Shown in pieces: positions 9,153 to 19,400 of a DNA stretch of 64,000 bases (positions are counted from its first letter, which is position 1; each line of letters opens with the position of its first letter). Source of the stretch: Natroniella acetigena. Its GTDB lineage: Bacteria > Bacillota > Halanaerobiia > Halobacteroidales > Halobacteroidaceae. The stretch is from contig NZ_JALKBX010000003.1 of assembly GCF_023227745.1 (NCBI RefSeq), positions 33,691-97,690 on the forward strand, in the 5' to 3' direction. The notes beneath the pieces are model-generated. The model saw nothing but the letters and a program-made list of their open reading frames with translations. It had not been told where the DNA came from and did no database searches. A program made the translations under genes and the position numbers.

Positions 9153-9595
9153 TGTTGGCTCCCACTTTTTATTCTATCTTTAGTGAAGATCAAGAGTTAA
9201 CTGACTTGTTAGCTGATTATGAGATTTCAGAAGGTGTTACAGTACCTGCTATATTCCAAGACTGGGGTCAGAGAAGCAATTTCCCTTACATGATATTCAA
9301 GCTAAGGTCAGTACCAGATAATCATTGGAACAAGGAAAAATATTACTTAGAAATAGATATATTTGATTATAGCGAAGGTGGATCAACGGTCAAAGCTAAG
9401 CAGATAGCACGAAGGTTGAAAATACTATTGCACAGGTTAAGGATTAATGAAGCAGATGGTTATAGCTCTATTAGAGTAGAGCATGATACTGGCGATTTAG
9501 TGCAAGAGGAAGAGGAAAACATTATTCATTATGAGACTATATTTGAAGTTTGGGCTTGGGATAGTCAATTTGTAGAAGAATCAGAAAATGTATAA
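9152..9595 (+). CDS. Tail terminator / tail completion protein (DUF3168-like)
   Basis: A 147-aa protein that probably caps the tail tube. It resembles small tail-completion proteins: an N-terminal LAPTFYSIFSEDQELTDLL, VPAIFQDWGQRSNFPYMIF, a strand region YYLEIDIFDYS, helix AKQIARRLKILLH, and C-terminal strands IIHYETIFEVWAW. ATG 9152 overlaps the preceding stop (TAATG) with AGGTGG upstream; a GTG three codons earlier is less likely. Confidence 0.72.
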   Translation: MLAPTFYSIFSEDQELTDLLADYEISEGVTVPAIFQDWGQRSNFPYMIFKLRSVPDNHWNKEKYYLEIDIFDYSEGGSTVKAKQIARRLKILLHRLRINEADGYSSIRVEHDTGDLVQEEEENIIHYETIFEVWAWDSQFVEESENV

Positions 9596-9608
9596 GGAGT
9601 GATAATTG

Positions 9609-10211
9609 ATGAGTTTAACAGGGTTGAAACGACATGGAATAAGCAAAGAAACTTATAAGAACTTTTTGATTGATGCTGGAGCAGTTTATGCTTTTGATGA
9701 TGAAACTGATATCGAAAACTTAACAGATGAAGATATTTTAGGTGCGACACGTGATGGCAACTCATTCACGATAGAGCAGGAGTTTAGAGAGATGGAGGTC
9801 GATGGAGCTAAAGGGCCAGTTAAAGGAAGCAGAAGAATAATCAACGTAATGGTACAATTGACAGCTAATATTATTCAAATGTCAACTGACAATTTCCTCA
9901 AAGCTCTACCAGGGGCTTCTGCTGAAGATCATCCTGATACGGATGCAACTCACGATAAGATTAGCAGAAAAATCGGAGATGCACTTGAATATGTTGGCCG
10001 GTTAGCATTGGTTGGAACGATACACCAGACAGATGAGCCAATTATTTGTGTACTCAAAAACGGATTACATGACGATAACTTTTCAATTGAGACCTCAGAA
10101 GATGATGAGGCTACACTAGAACTTAACTTCACTGGGCATTTTGATCCAGAAAACTTAGACGAAGAACCTTGGGAGATCCATTACCCTAAAGAAGATAATG
10201 GAGAAGAATAA
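9609..10211 (+). CDS. Major tail tube protein
   Basis: The repeated subunit of the siphophage tail tube, 200 aa. Features are an N-terminal segment with DAGAVYAFDD, then GATRDGNSFTIEQEFREMEVDGAKGP, the characteristic GPVKGSRRI, and a C-terminal beta region (ATLELNFTGHFD). It follows the tail-completion gene and precedes the tail chaperones, as expected. ATG 9609 has AAGGAGTG upstream; a TTG one codon earlier is unlikely. Confidence 0.85.
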   Translation: MSLTGLKRHGISKETYKNFLIDAGAVYAFDDETDIENLTDEDILGATRDGNSFTIEQEFREMEVDGAKGPVKGSRRIINVMVQLTANIIQMSTDNFLKALPGASAEDHPDTDATHDKISRKIGDALEYVGRLALVGTIHQTDEPIICVLKNGLHDDNFSIETSEDDEATLELNFTGHFDPENLDEEPWEIHYPKEDNGEE

Positions 10212-10223
10212 GGAGGGTTTTAA

Positions 10224-10622
10224 GTGCCAAATAAAATAGAAGTTAGAGATTTAAAAGCAAAAGATGTCTTTACGGTTTCTAAGATGCTGTTGAAGGTAAC
10301 AGGCAAGGCAAAAGATCAGATATTTAACCTTATTACTGCTGATGATGTTAAGGAGAAGATAGAGAGTAAAGAGGAGTTAACTGGCACAGAACAAGTTGAA
10401 TTGGGAATTAAAATAGCTTATGAAGTGTTGAGTGTTTGCTTAGAACATGCTGAGAATGATCTAAAAGAGTGGTTTGCTGATTTAATTGGTGTTACAGCAG
10501 AAGAATTTGATGAGATGTCATTTGATACACCAATGATCATTATAGAAAAAGTTGTAACCAAGGAGGAAGCAAAGAGTTTTTTTACAAGAGCCTTTGCCTT
10601 GTTCAAGAAGATGAAGAAATAA
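10224..10622 (+). CDS. Tail assembly chaperone, short form (gpG-like)
   Basis: A 132-aa mostly helical acidic protein, placed between the tail tube and tape measure genes, which is where the gpG/gpGT chaperones lie. These chaperones hold the tape measure protein during tail assembly. The C-terminal third contains a run of seven T at 10577-10583 read as Phe-Phe, and the next gene lies in the -1 frame. This is the classic arrangement for a frameshift product. Confidence 0.75.
   Translation: MPNKIEVRDLKAKDVFTVSKMLLKVTGKAKDQIFNLITADDVKEKIESKEELTGTEQVELGIKIAYEVLSVCLEHAENDLKEWFADLIGVTAEEFDEMSFDTPMIIIEKVVTKEEAKSFFTRAFALFKKMKK
10577..10583 (+). other. Candidate -1 programmed frameshift site (T TTT TTT)
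   Basis: Seven T residues fit the slippery heptamer rule X XXY YYZ in the frame of the upstream chaperone. After slipping, the -1 frame reads YKSLCLVQEDEEIRKM and continues directly into the downstream protein without a stop, since the -1 frame is open from 10526 onward. This would yield a gpGT-like fusion of about 240 aa. Confidence 0.6.
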
Positions 10623-10627
10623 GAAAG

Positions 10628-10951
10628 ATGATAGACTATGAATTTGATCTATTTCATAGTCGTTATGGATGGACAGATGAATATGTCAAAAGTCTAGATT
10701 ATAAAATTTATAATCGGAAGTTGGCTGTAATCATTGAAAAAGAGCAAGAAAGAAAATCTATACAGTCTGCTTCTGCTTATTCATTAGCTTATCTTTCCTA
10801 CTATCATGGAGCTACTAAGTTGTCATTCAATAAGTACTTAGAAGCTTTAGGATTAACTAAGAGTGAAGAAGTATCAGAGGAAGAGTTGAAAAAACAATCT
10901 GAGAAATCAATTAATAAAGGGAAGAAGATTATAGACATGTTCAAAAAATAA
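10628..10951 (+). CDS. Tail assembly chaperone, T domain (probably frameshift-expressed)
   Basis: A 107-aa stretch that starts six bases after the upstream stop and has only a weak ribosome site. It contains LFHSRYGWTDEYVKSL and SLAYLSYYHGATKL, followed by a charged helical tail. By position and frame it is the T part of a gpGT-like tail chaperone, made mainly by -1 frameshifting from the upstream gene. The boundary given is that of an independent start. Confidence 0.65.
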   Translation: MIDYEFDLFHSRYGWTDEYVKSLDYKIYNRKLAVIIEKEQERKSIQSASAYSLAYLSYYHGATKLSFNKYLEALGLTKSEEVSEEELKKQSEKSINKGKKIIDMFKK

Positions 10952-10957
10952 TAACCT

Positions 10958-11009
10958 TGGGTAGATAGGTCTGCAGGCTGAAAGTGGTTATCCGAGCCAT
11001 TTCTACCCA
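10958..11009 (+). other. Intergenic inverted repeat, possible RNA structure
   Basis: TGGGTAGA at 10958-10965 pairs with TCTACCCA at 11002-11009. Within the loop GGCT and AGCC can form a second short stem. There is no T tract, so it is not a standard terminator. It matches no riboswitch I recognise. Confidence 0.35.
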
Positions 11010-11043
11010 GCTAAAATCGGAAAACACTACGGAGGTGTTATTG

Positions 11044-11349
11044 ATGAAAGTTAATTGTGATAATTGCAATGAAGATTTTGAGATAAAAGCTAAGACTAAG
11101 ATGAAGCGAATAGAAGGTGAAAATATAGAAATAGCCAAATTCAAATGCCCAGAATGTGGCGAACAATATCAATCAGTTCTTGGTAACCAAAAGATCAAAG
11201 AGATGAACAATAAAGTTAAGTCATTGATTGAAAGAGGAAAGGATTTAACTTTGACTATTGATGAAAGAGATAAAATTGTCAAAGAAATAAGAGGATTAAG
11301 ATCAAAAATCAGAAAAGAGCACAACAGAATAAAAGAACTGGTTGGATAA
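11044..11349 (+). CDS. Phage zinc-ribbon and coiled-coil protein
   Basis: A 101-aa protein starting at ATG 11044 behind GGAGGTG. It has two CxxC pairs (CDNCNEDF and CPECGEQY) forming a zinc ribbon, followed by a helical, coiled-coil-like segment with many Lys, Glu and Arg. It lies between the tail chaperones and the tape measure gene. Function is unknown. An upstream in-frame extension to 10984 has no ribosome site and passes through the intergenic hairpin. Confidence 0.65.
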   Translation: MKVNCDNCNEDFEIKAKTKMKRIEGENIEIAKFKCPECGEQYQSVLGNQKIKEMNNKVKSLIERGKDLTLTIDERDKIVKEIRGLRSKIRKEHNRIKELVG

Positions 11350-11350
11350 A

Positions 11351-11390
11351 TCGCCTGTTCTGGATTTGAATCCAGAAAGTAGGTGATTTT
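11351..11390 (+). promoter_or_regulatory. Hairpin overlapping the tape-measure ribosome site
   Basis: TTCTGGATT at 11358-11366 pairs perfectly with 11369-11377 across a two-base loop. The outer bases TCGCCT (11351-11356) pair with AGGTGA (11381-11386), which is the ribosome site of the next gene, and six T follow. The structure could act as a terminator or as a translational brake that keeps tape measure expression low. Confidence 0.55.
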
Positions 11391-14300
11391 TTGGCTTTTG
11401 AAGTTTTTAGAGTGGTCGGCAATTTGACAATGCAAGGAGTAGATAAGGCAGAAGAATCGATTAAAGATATAACAAGCGGTGCTGAAAATATGGGGGATAC
11501 ACTCCAAAATGTCGGTACTGCTATGACTGGCACAGGCAAAACAATGACTAAGTTTGTGACTGGGCCAATGTTGGGAATAGGTGCAGCTATTGGTGGTGCA
11601 GTTAAGGTTGCAGATGATTTCAATACTCAAATGAGCAGAGTATCTGGCATATCTGAGGCAACATCAGAAGAATTTGAACAACTAGAAGATACAGCTAGAG
11701 AAATGGGTTCCACAACTTCATTCTCAGCTAGTGAAGCAGCACAAGGCATGGAATTTCTTGCAATGGCTGGCTGGGAAACTGCTGAGATGGCTGAAGGTCT
11801 AGAGCCGGTATTGCGGATGGCAGAAGCAGCACAGATGGATCTTGCTACTGCATCTGATATTACGTCGGATATCATGTCCGCTTTTAGTTTGGAAGCTCAT
11901 GAAGTTGGCCAGGCGACTGATATATTAGCTGCTACTGCTACAAATGCCAACACTGATATAGAGATGTTGGGAGTAACTATGCAGTATGCAGCACCTCAAG
12001 CATCATCATTAGGTCTAAGCCTTGAAGATACTGCAGGTATGGCTGGATTGCTTGCTGATAATGGTATTAAGGCAAGCCAGGCAGGGACTACCATTAATGC
12101 TATGCTTACTGATTTGACGAGCATGTCAGAGTCAGCTAAAGAAGAGCTGGCAGACCTTGGTGTTGAGATATTCGACACTGATGGAAACATGAGGGATATG
12201 CACGAGATCATAGGCGATCTAGAGCGTGGCACTGCTCATATGACTGATGAACAAAGGTCTGCTTTCCTCAACCAACAATTCGGACAACAAGCTATGAGAG
12301 GTCTTAATATCTTAATGCAAGAGGGAAGTGGAGAGTTAGAACAGTTTACAGGTGAGTTAAGGGAGTCAGATGGAGCAGTAGAAGAATTAGGAGAAGAGAT
12401 CAGAGATAATCTAGGGTTTGAGCTAGAAGAGATTAAATCAGCGATTGAAGGGGTAATTATAACATTAGGACAAGTTTTCATCCCTATAGTCAGAGATAAT
12501 GTAATACCTTTGATTAATGCTACAATAGGTATGGTTGAAATTGCAGTAAATTGGTTTTCTCAACTAGATCCCGCTCTGCAGAGTAACATAGCTATGTTCG
12601 GTGCTTTAGCAGCAGCAGCAGGGCCAATCTTAATAATTATAGGGCAATTCATTTCACTACTTGGTGCATCAGTTGGGATAATCGGAACTGTTGTAAGTGC
12701 ATTAACAACTAAAATAGCAACTTTTGTAGCTCTTAATGCACCTATAATTGCAATAATAGCAGCTATAACAGCTTTTCTAGGGTTGGCTGAATTAGTATAT
12801 CGTAACTGGGACGAGGTTAGTAATTCATTATCAGCTATTTGGGATTTCATGGGTGTCCAGGTAGAAAATTTTGTTATTAACGCCCAAATTTCTTTTCAAC
12901 AATTACAAGCTACTGTATTAAGGGTAGTTAATAATATTTTAGAGCGGTTAGGAGTGCTAGAACAACTACCTTTTGGAGTTGGAGACAATTTCAGAGGCAT
13001 GACTGATGCAATTTCTGATAGTGCTGACCAATCAGAACAAAAGATAGAAGAGTTGTCAGCTAAGTCAGAAGAGAATGCCAAAAGAGTTGGTGAAGCTAGT
13101 GATGATATGCAAGCTAGCTTAGGTGATACCGGAGAAGCTATAGCCAATGATGTTGATGGTATGATTAGCAAAGTAACTTCTTTTGGTGATAACTTTAAGA
13201 TGCAATCAGCAGAAGCAAGTGAGGTTGTAGCTGATGAAGCTGAATATCAAACTGATGTAACTGAAGAAGAGATGGATAATCAAGCTGAACTATTAGAAGA
13301 ACACTTAAAAGAAAAGTTGGAAACAAGAGGATTCACTGAACAAGAGATCAAGGATATGATTGAAGATGGTTATGAGATTAAGGAAGGAGAAATTCAATTA
13401 ACCAAAGATTTAGAAGAGGCATTGGAAGGAACAACTGAAGCTACTGAAGATAACACCGAATCCAAAGAAGATAATTCAGAAGCTAGTGAAGAACAAAAAG
13501 AAAAATTATCTGAAATTGATGAAGTATTAGAAGAGCATAATGAAAAAATGGATGAAGCATCTGCCCTTAATAAAGTTTGGGGAGACAGTTACGATGAAGT
13601 AGAACAGAAGATGAGGGTAACCGAAAGAGCAATTAATGATTTAATTCAAAATGGTGTTGATCCTCAAGATGAAAGAATCCAAGAGTTGATGAAAACTTAT
13701 AATCAACTAGAAGATCAAGCTGAAGAAACTACTACTGCTATGGAAGAGTTTTGGTTAGAAGCCAGCGAGTCAATGGCTAATACTGTTGATGATAATATGA
13801 AACATGCGATTGAAGAAATGATTAGAGGCATAGATAGTACTGAGGATTTACTTGAAGTTTTTTCTGAAATAGCAAACGAACTTTTAGATGAAATGGTTTC
13901 ATCTATTGCTGGATCTATGCTTGAAAATTTGACTGCTCAAAGAGAATGGCTTGCTGAAACTCTTACTAATATATCTCGAGCAGTTGCAGGATACATTCAA
14001 TCTGCTTTTGCTAGTCTAGTATCATTCTTTAGTTTTCTTGGCCCAGGAGCTCCTGTAGCAGCAGGCGGAGTTATAGCGACTGGAATGTCAATGTTGTCTA
14101 GTTTAGGCAGTGAAGCATCAGAAATGATAGGGTTTGCAGAAGGTGGAGTTGTAACAGATGAAACCAAGGCATTAATTGGTGAAGCTGGTGATGATGAAGC
14201 TGTTTTGCCACTTCGTGATGATGTATATTCTCGCTTAGGAAAAGGTATAGTTGAAAATATGAACGGAGAAGAAGAAAGTAACTCAAATTCATCAGCGTTG

Positions 14301-14462
14301 GATATGTTAAATAATAACAACAGCAATAAAAGCAAACGAGAAATTTCATTAGTTTTTGAAATAGGAACATTAATCGGTGATAGATTGGGTATCAAAAAGT
14401 TAGCTAGAGAAGAAATAATACCGGTGATCAGAAAAGAAATAGATAGAGGGGTGAGCTTATAA
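11391..14462 (+). CDS. Tail tape measure protein
   Basis: This 1023-aa protein sets tail length and is later ejected with DNA. The N-terminal TIGR01760-like core is clear (MGSTTSFSASEAAQGMEFLA, then AGWETAEM, ATNANTDIEMLG, QASSLGLSLEDTAGMAGLL). Hydrophobic segments occur at about residues 370-470 and again near 860-910. A long acidic coiled-coil region lies between. The TTG start follows AGGTGATTTT. The family is usually the longest phage gene, as here (jointly with the fibre gene). Confidence 0.93.
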   Translation: MAFEVFRVVGNLTMQGVDKAEESIKDITSGAENMGDTLQNVGTAMTGTGKTMTKFVTGPMLGIGAAIGGAVKVADDFNTQMSRVSGISEATSEEFEQLEDTAREMGSTTSFSASEAAQGMEFLAMAGWETAEMAEGLEPVLRMAEAAQMDLATASDITSDIMSAFSLEAHEVGQATDILAATATNANTDIEMLGVTMQYAAPQASSLGLSLEDTAGMAGLLADNGIKASQAGTTINAMLTDLTSMSESAKEELADLGVEIFDTDGNMRDMHEIIGDLERGTAHMTDEQRSAFLNQQFGQQAMRGLNILMQEGSGELEQFTGELRESDGAVEELGEEIRDNLGFELEEIKSAIEGVIITLGQVFIPIVRDNVIPLINATIGMVEIAVNWFSQLDPALQSNIAMFGALAAAAGPILIIIGQFISLLGASVGIIGTVVSALTTKIATFVALNAPIIAIIAAITAFLGLAELVYRNWDEVSNSLSAIWDFMGVQVENFVINAQISFQQLQATVLRVVNNILERLGVLEQLPFGVGDNFRGMTDAISDSADQSEQKIEELSAKSEENAKRVGEASDDMQASLGDTGEAIANDVDGMISKVTSFGDNFKMQSAEASEVVADEAEYQTDVTEEEMDNQAELLEEHLKEKLETRGFTEQEIKDMIEDGYEIKEGEIQLTKDLEEALEGTTEATEDNTESKEDNSEASEEQKEKLSEIDEVLEEHNEKMDEASALNKVWGDSYDEVEQKMRVTERAINDLIQNGVDPQDERIQELMKTYNQLEDQAEETTTAMEEFWLEASESMANTVDDNMKHAIEEMIRGIDSTEDLLEVFSEIANELLDEMVSSIAGSMLENLTAQREWLAETLTNISRAVAGYIQSAFASLVSFFSFLGPGAPVAAGGVIATGMSMLSSLGSEASEMIGFAEGGVVTDETKALIGEAGDDEAVLPLRDDVYSRLGKGIVENMNGEEESNSNSSALDMLNNNNSNKSKREISLVFEIGTLIGDRLGIKKLAREEIIPVIRKEIDRGVSL

Positions 14463-14848
14463 TGGCTGGAGAAATATATTTAGGACCAAAAGGAGAAGAA
14501 GATAAATTAACACCTTTTGGTCGTGAACCCCTTCAAATTAATAGAATTGAAGAAACTAGGTCTGATGAAATGGCTTCTGGGAGATATGTAGAGGATATTC
14601 TCTGGCGAAAAAAAGAATTTGTTATAACTTATGACGAGATCAAAGGTGAACATTTGAAGCAATTAATAGAATTATATAACCTTGGTGAGTTTCTTAACCT
14701 TATAATAATTAATGAAGAAGGAGAAGAAGAGGAACATGAAGTTAAGTTTCAGCCATTTGACCAAGAAAGGATAGAGGTGATTGGCCCATGGTATTGGGCT
14801 GATGTGGAAATAACTTTAAGGCAGGTGAACCCTGATGCTTCCAGTTAG
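14462..14848 (+). CDS. Phage tail-tip protein downstream of tape measure
   Basis: A 128-aa protein starting at an ATG that overlaps the tape measure stop (TAATG). It is rich in beta-type and acidic segments (GRYVEDILWRKKEFVITYDEI, PWYWADVEITLRQV). The position after the tape measure and before the hub points to a distal tail or tail-tip adaptor role. No firm family assignment. Confidence 0.55.
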   Translation: MAGEIYLGPKGEEDKLTPFGREPLQINRIEETRSDEMASGRYVEDILWRKKEFVITYDEIKGEHLKQLIELYNLGEFLNLIIINEEGEEEEHEVKFQPFDQERIEVIGPWYWADVEITLRQVNPDASS

Positions 14849-16061
14849 CGAAGAGTTTCTAGAAAAAATTAAAGCTGGCAGGAGGAATATTGTAGCTAGG
14901 GTTGAAGTTGTTTGGACTGACACACAGATAGACGAAAGTATTAGGGTATCAAATAATGAAGAAGCTCGTACAAGCTGGGATTATCAAGTTGCAGATGGAG
15001 TAGAGAACACTACTCATAAATGGGCCAGCCTTGATGGAAGTTGGAAACTAGGAGAGTATCATCTTGCTCCTGGAAGCAGAGAAACTGCTGACGATTATCA
15101 GATGGGCTGGTGGGGCAAACAATTTTCAGATGAAAATGGAGAGTTTTCTGCACCTTACCCAACACTAACTGTAAGTTTTTTTGCTCGACCAGTATACTCC
15201 CTGAAAGTTGTAGGAGATAATGCAAGGGAAGAATGGCCAATAGATTTTGATATTAATGTGTATTCAGGCAGCGAATTATTATATAAAAAAGAAGTCAGAG
15301 ATAATCCTGATATATTTTGGCAAGGAGATGTTGTGGATGAAGAATTAGAGGAAGTAACAAGAATGGAGTTAGTCATCTATAAATGGTCAGAAGCAAATAG
15401 GCAAGCTAAAATTATAGAATTTTTTACATCTGTTAGAGCGATTTATGAAGATGACGACATATTACAAGTTAACTTGCTTGAAGAAAGAGAAGTATCAGAT
15501 GGCAGCTTACCAATCGGAAATATAACTTCCAATGAACTTGACATTAGACTTAATAACATCAATGGTGAGTTTTTTGCTGGAAATGAAGATAGTCCACTCT
15601 TTGGATTGGTCAAGAAGAACAGACGTATTAGAGCTTGGCTTGGAATTGAACTTGACAGTGGGGTTATAGAATATCAGCCACTAGGGGTTTTTTGGTCAGG
15701 AGATTGGAACGCTCCAGAGCAGGAAGTATATGCTGAAACTACTGCTCGTGATAGATTGCAACTCATGGACGAATCTGAATTTGAGAGCAGTAAAGTTATT
15801 GAAGATACTGATTTGTATGAGTTAGCAGAAATTATATTTGATGATTATGGTTTAGATGATGATCAGTACTGGATTGATGATGAGCTGAAAGAATTTCAAA
15901 TACCTTACGGATATTTTGAACCAATGAGCCATAGAGAAGCATTAAGAAAAATAGCAGAAGCTTGCGTAGGACAAGTTTATGCTGATCGTCGTGGAGTAGT
16001 AAGAGTAGAAGGGCCAAGCTTTTTAGACAATTTGTTAGAAAATATCGGAGGTGATGATTAA
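14835..16061 (+). CDS. Baseplate hub protein, N-terminal part
   Basis: A 408-aa tail-tip protein. It starts with a short helix and a beta sandwich-like region (residues 30-220), then a hub-like region with GSLPIGNITSNELDIRLNN, YQPLGVFWSGDW, ETTARDRLQLMDES and a helical HREALRKIAEACVGQVYADRRGVVRVEGPSF. Similar hubs normally continue past this point into a domain that here is found at the end of the 16463-19561 gene. The gene thus looks cut off at its C terminus. ATG 14835 overlaps the previous gene by 14 bases. Confidence 0.72.
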   Translation: MLPVSEEFLEKIKAGRRNIVARVEVVWTDTQIDESIRVSNNEEARTSWDYQVADGVENTTHKWASLDGSWKLGEYHLAPGSRETADDYQMGWWGKQFSDENGEFSAPYPTLTVSFFARPVYSLKVVGDNAREEWPIDFDINVYSGSELLYKKEVRDNPDIFWQGDVVDEELEEVTRMELVIYKWSEANRQAKIIEFFTSVRAIYEDDDILQVNLLEEREVSDGSLPIGNITSNELDIRLNNINGEFFAGNEDSPLFGLVKKNRRIRAWLGIELDSGVIEYQPLGVFWSGDWNAPEQEVYAETTARDRLQLMDESEFESSKVIEDTDLYELAEIIFDDYGLDDDQYWIDDELKEFQIPYGYFEPMSHREALRKIAEACVGQVYADRRGVVRVEGPSFLDNLLENIGGDD

Positions 16062-16462
16062 TGGCTAATATGACTAATTATCTTGAAGAAAAACTTTTAG
16101 AACATACACTACTTAATCTTCCTTGGAGTTCTCCAAATACAGTATATCTTGCATTATTAACTGATAACCCAAGTGAATCTGATTTAGAAGCAGGAGAATT
16201 AGGTAATGAGGTTGATGGTGGGAACTACGAAAGACAGTCGATTGATTTTTCTGGTGTAGTTGATAGCGAGGTTGAGAATGAGTTTGATATAGAATTTCCC
16301 CAAGCGACAGATGAGTGGGGTGAAGTTACTCATGTCTATATTATGGATAGCGAAACTGGTGGTAACGCTTTGTATTGGCAGGAACTTAACATTGCTAAGA
16401 CTATTAGAGAAGATGATTTATTCAAAGTTCCGGCCAACAACCTAACAGTTGAACATGATTAA
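16061..16462 (+). CDS. Tail fibre-like protein
   Basis: A 133-aa protein with the pattern of a small phage tail or fibre protein: an N-terminal helix (NYLEEKLLEHTLLN), the strand NTVYLALLTDNP, GGNYERQSIDF, and VTHVYIMDSETGGNALYWQELN. The VYLALLT...YERQ pattern is common in fibre-associated phage proteins. It overlaps the hub stop by one base and lies in the insert that separates the two halves of the hub. Confidence 0.65.
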   Translation: MANMTNYLEEKLLEHTLLNLPWSSPNTVYLALLTDNPSESDLEAGELGNEVDGGNYERQSIDFSGVVDSEVENEFDIEFPQATDEWGEVTHVYIMDSETGGNALYWQELNIAKTIREDDLFKVPANNLTVEHD

Positions 16463-19400
16463 TTGATAATTGTTAAAAAGAAAGGGGTGGTTTATATAAA
16501 TCCTAAATATACAGAGATAAAAGAATTAGAAAACAGCAAAAAATTAACGTTGCATTCTAATCCTATTAAGTACAAAACAGAAGGAGGAGAATGGGAAGAA
16601 ATAGAATTATCTTTTCAAGATGAAATTGATAAATTCAGAAATATTCATAACTCTGTTAAAACAACAATCAAATCCGACGTTAAAGAAGAGTATAATGTTA
16701 ATTTAAAAACTGATGAAGGCTTAAGAATTAAATTAAACCTCAATAAGTTAGCTTATGTAAACGAAGATGAATTACAGTTGATATCTGAACCTCTAGATTG
16801 CAATAGTTATGAAATTAAAGACAAGAATGATTATAACTTGGTTATTCAAGCTGGTGTTTTTCCTGATGTAGTTGATGAATATCAACCATTGCGGGGTGGG
16901 CTAAAACATAATATATACATAGAAGACAAACCAAAAAATCCCGAAATAGATAATGCTAAATTATGTATTGAATATGATGTTAAAGTTGAGGAAGAATTTG
17001 AAATCGTAGTTGACGGTAAAGTTAAGGAAAATAATTTTACCACTGAAAAATCATTTGTGATTAAATCAGATGATGATGCTGTAGAGTTCCAATCACCTAC
17101 ATTAGAAGATAATAAGAGTAAAAACTTTGGAATTTATTACGAAATCAAATTTATTGACAAATACAATTTGAAATTAAGTTATGTTTTTGATTATAAAATC
17201 TTTAAAAATGATATTAATTATCCTTTAATTGTTGACCCCACCGTTACTCAAACAGGAACAGGGTCAACTAATTTTACTATTGATTATCCTCAAGAGGTAG
17301 GTATTTCCTATAACATAGAATCAACTGCAGGTGGCGGCACATTATTAGAGATCGAAAATTTAGATACAAATAATATAGTTTTCGATCTGTTTTTGCGTAG
17401 ATTTGATAGTAAGTCTGGGTCTGCAGATAAACAAACAGATCAAGGTGAACATGAGATTAGAATAAGCGATGGTGTTTCTTCTGTTTCTTATGCAACAGTA
17501 ACTTATGAAGAAGACGATGACCCACCTGATATTTCAGTTTCTCCTACCTCGAGAGAATGGGATAATTCTGATGTAAATGTTAGTATTTCTGCTAGTGATG
17601 ATCAAAGTGGTGTTAATACTTTAGAGTATCGATGGAATGGAGGTAGTTGGCAATCTATATCTGGAACAAGCGGTACTGCAAGCATATCAGAAAATGGTAG
17701 TCATGATTTAGAAGTGAGAGCGACTGACAATGCAGGAAACACAACTATTGAAAGTTATGGAGATTACAGGGTTGATAAAAAAGCACCTAAAATTAGTGTG
17801 TCTCCTACCTCAAGAGAATGGGATAATAAAAACATAGAAGTAGATATATCAGTTAGTGACGATTATTCAGGAGTAAATGCAGTTGAATACAGATGGAATG
17901 GAGGTAGTTGGGACATAATAAGTGGGTCAAGCGGAACTGCTTCTATTTCTGAAAATGGAGAGTATGATCTGGAAGTAAAGGCAACTGATAATGCTGGTAA
18001 TACTACTGCTGAAGATTACGGGCCATATAAAACTGATAAAGAAGCACCTGAAATTAGCTTTTCCCCAGAAAATGGGTTGGCTAAAGAGGAGATAGAAGTA
18101 GATATAACTTATAGCAATCTCGGACCCTCTGAGTTAATTGATAAAAAATACAAAATAAATGATTCCGAAAACGAGCCGAACAATTGGGAAAATTGGTCTG
18201 AAAACCCAATTTTAATATCAGAAAAAGGAACTTGGTATCTTCATGCTAAGGCAGGAGATGAGGCGGGGAATGTCATAATAGATTATGCTGGGCCGTTTTC
18301 ATTATTTGAATTAATAGAAGTTAGTCCAATAATAATAGAAGGTCAAGCTAATGTTGATATTGTTCCAGAAAAATGGAAAGGTGCTAGATTTGATAATATT
18401 AATGGTTTTGCTAGGTTAGAAACAGCTGTTCAAAAAATAATGGGAGCTAGATTAGATGAGCTTAGTGGATTATCTAATGTCAACCTTGATTATGTACGAG
18501 AAAGATTGCATGATATTTCGATTAATGGAACATCTAAAGTTGATATTAATTATATAAGAAATAGGGTATATAGTGTTGGAGTCAATGGCATCTCTGATAT
18601 TGATATTAACCATATAAGAGAAAGGTTATATACCGTTTCGATTAATGGAATGTCGAATGTAAATGCGAGTGCAATTAATATAGCTAGTGCAACTGCTGGC
18701 ATTAGTGGCCAAGTTCAGATTGATATTGATTATGTTAGATTAAGGATATATAACATATTACTAGATGGAAAAGCTAATGTTGATATTGTCCCAGAAAAAT
18801 GGAAAGGTGCTAGATTTGATAATATTACTGGTCAAGCTCAGATAGATATTAAGTCCTTGCTACTTTCAATTTTTGAAGGAGCTTATGTGATAGATAAGGA
18901 TAATTATCGCACCAAAGATCAGCCAGCCAATTCAGATGAAATTGCTAATTATATCGTAGTAGAAACAGCCCCTTTAAGACCTGCTGATGAATCAGAAGAG
19001 TTATATGATAGAGAGGTAACGATAGCATCAGAGACAACTAGAATTATAACAGTTAGATTAGATAATTCAGATGTGCCAAGCGTTGAACTTCAAGCTAGTT
19101 TGATTGATGAAGATACAACAGAAATCATTGAAGAAGAATACTTTGCCTGGGGTGCTGAAATCACTCTAGAGAATACTGGAACTAAAACTGATGAGTTAGA
19201 GTTAATTATTGAAGGGAAACCGTTAAGTGTTAGAGGTAAAGAGCGAGTTAAATCACAAGATAGAGACAGTATCATAGATAATGAAAAGATTAAGTTTGAG
19301 TTAGAAGATAACCATCTGATTCAAGATGAGGAGTTGGCTCAAAAGATAGCTGACATAATATTGGCTGGGTCTAAAGAGGCAAGACGTGATGTAGAGCTAG

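Noticed and set aside
10984..11043. N-terminal extension of the phage zinc-ribbon protein
   Set aside because: The extension has no ribosome site and crosses an inverted repeat, while GGAGGTG sits right before ATG 11044.
11169..11623. Overlapping minus-strand frames of 104 and 153 aa
   Set aside because: They oppose the zinc-ribbon and tape measure genes in a unidirectional phage operon and lack start signals.
13997..14395. A 132-aa minus-strand frame inside the tape measure gene
   Set aside because: It is antisense to a strongly supported phage gene, has leucine and serine runs typical of reverse-read codons, and has no ribosome site.
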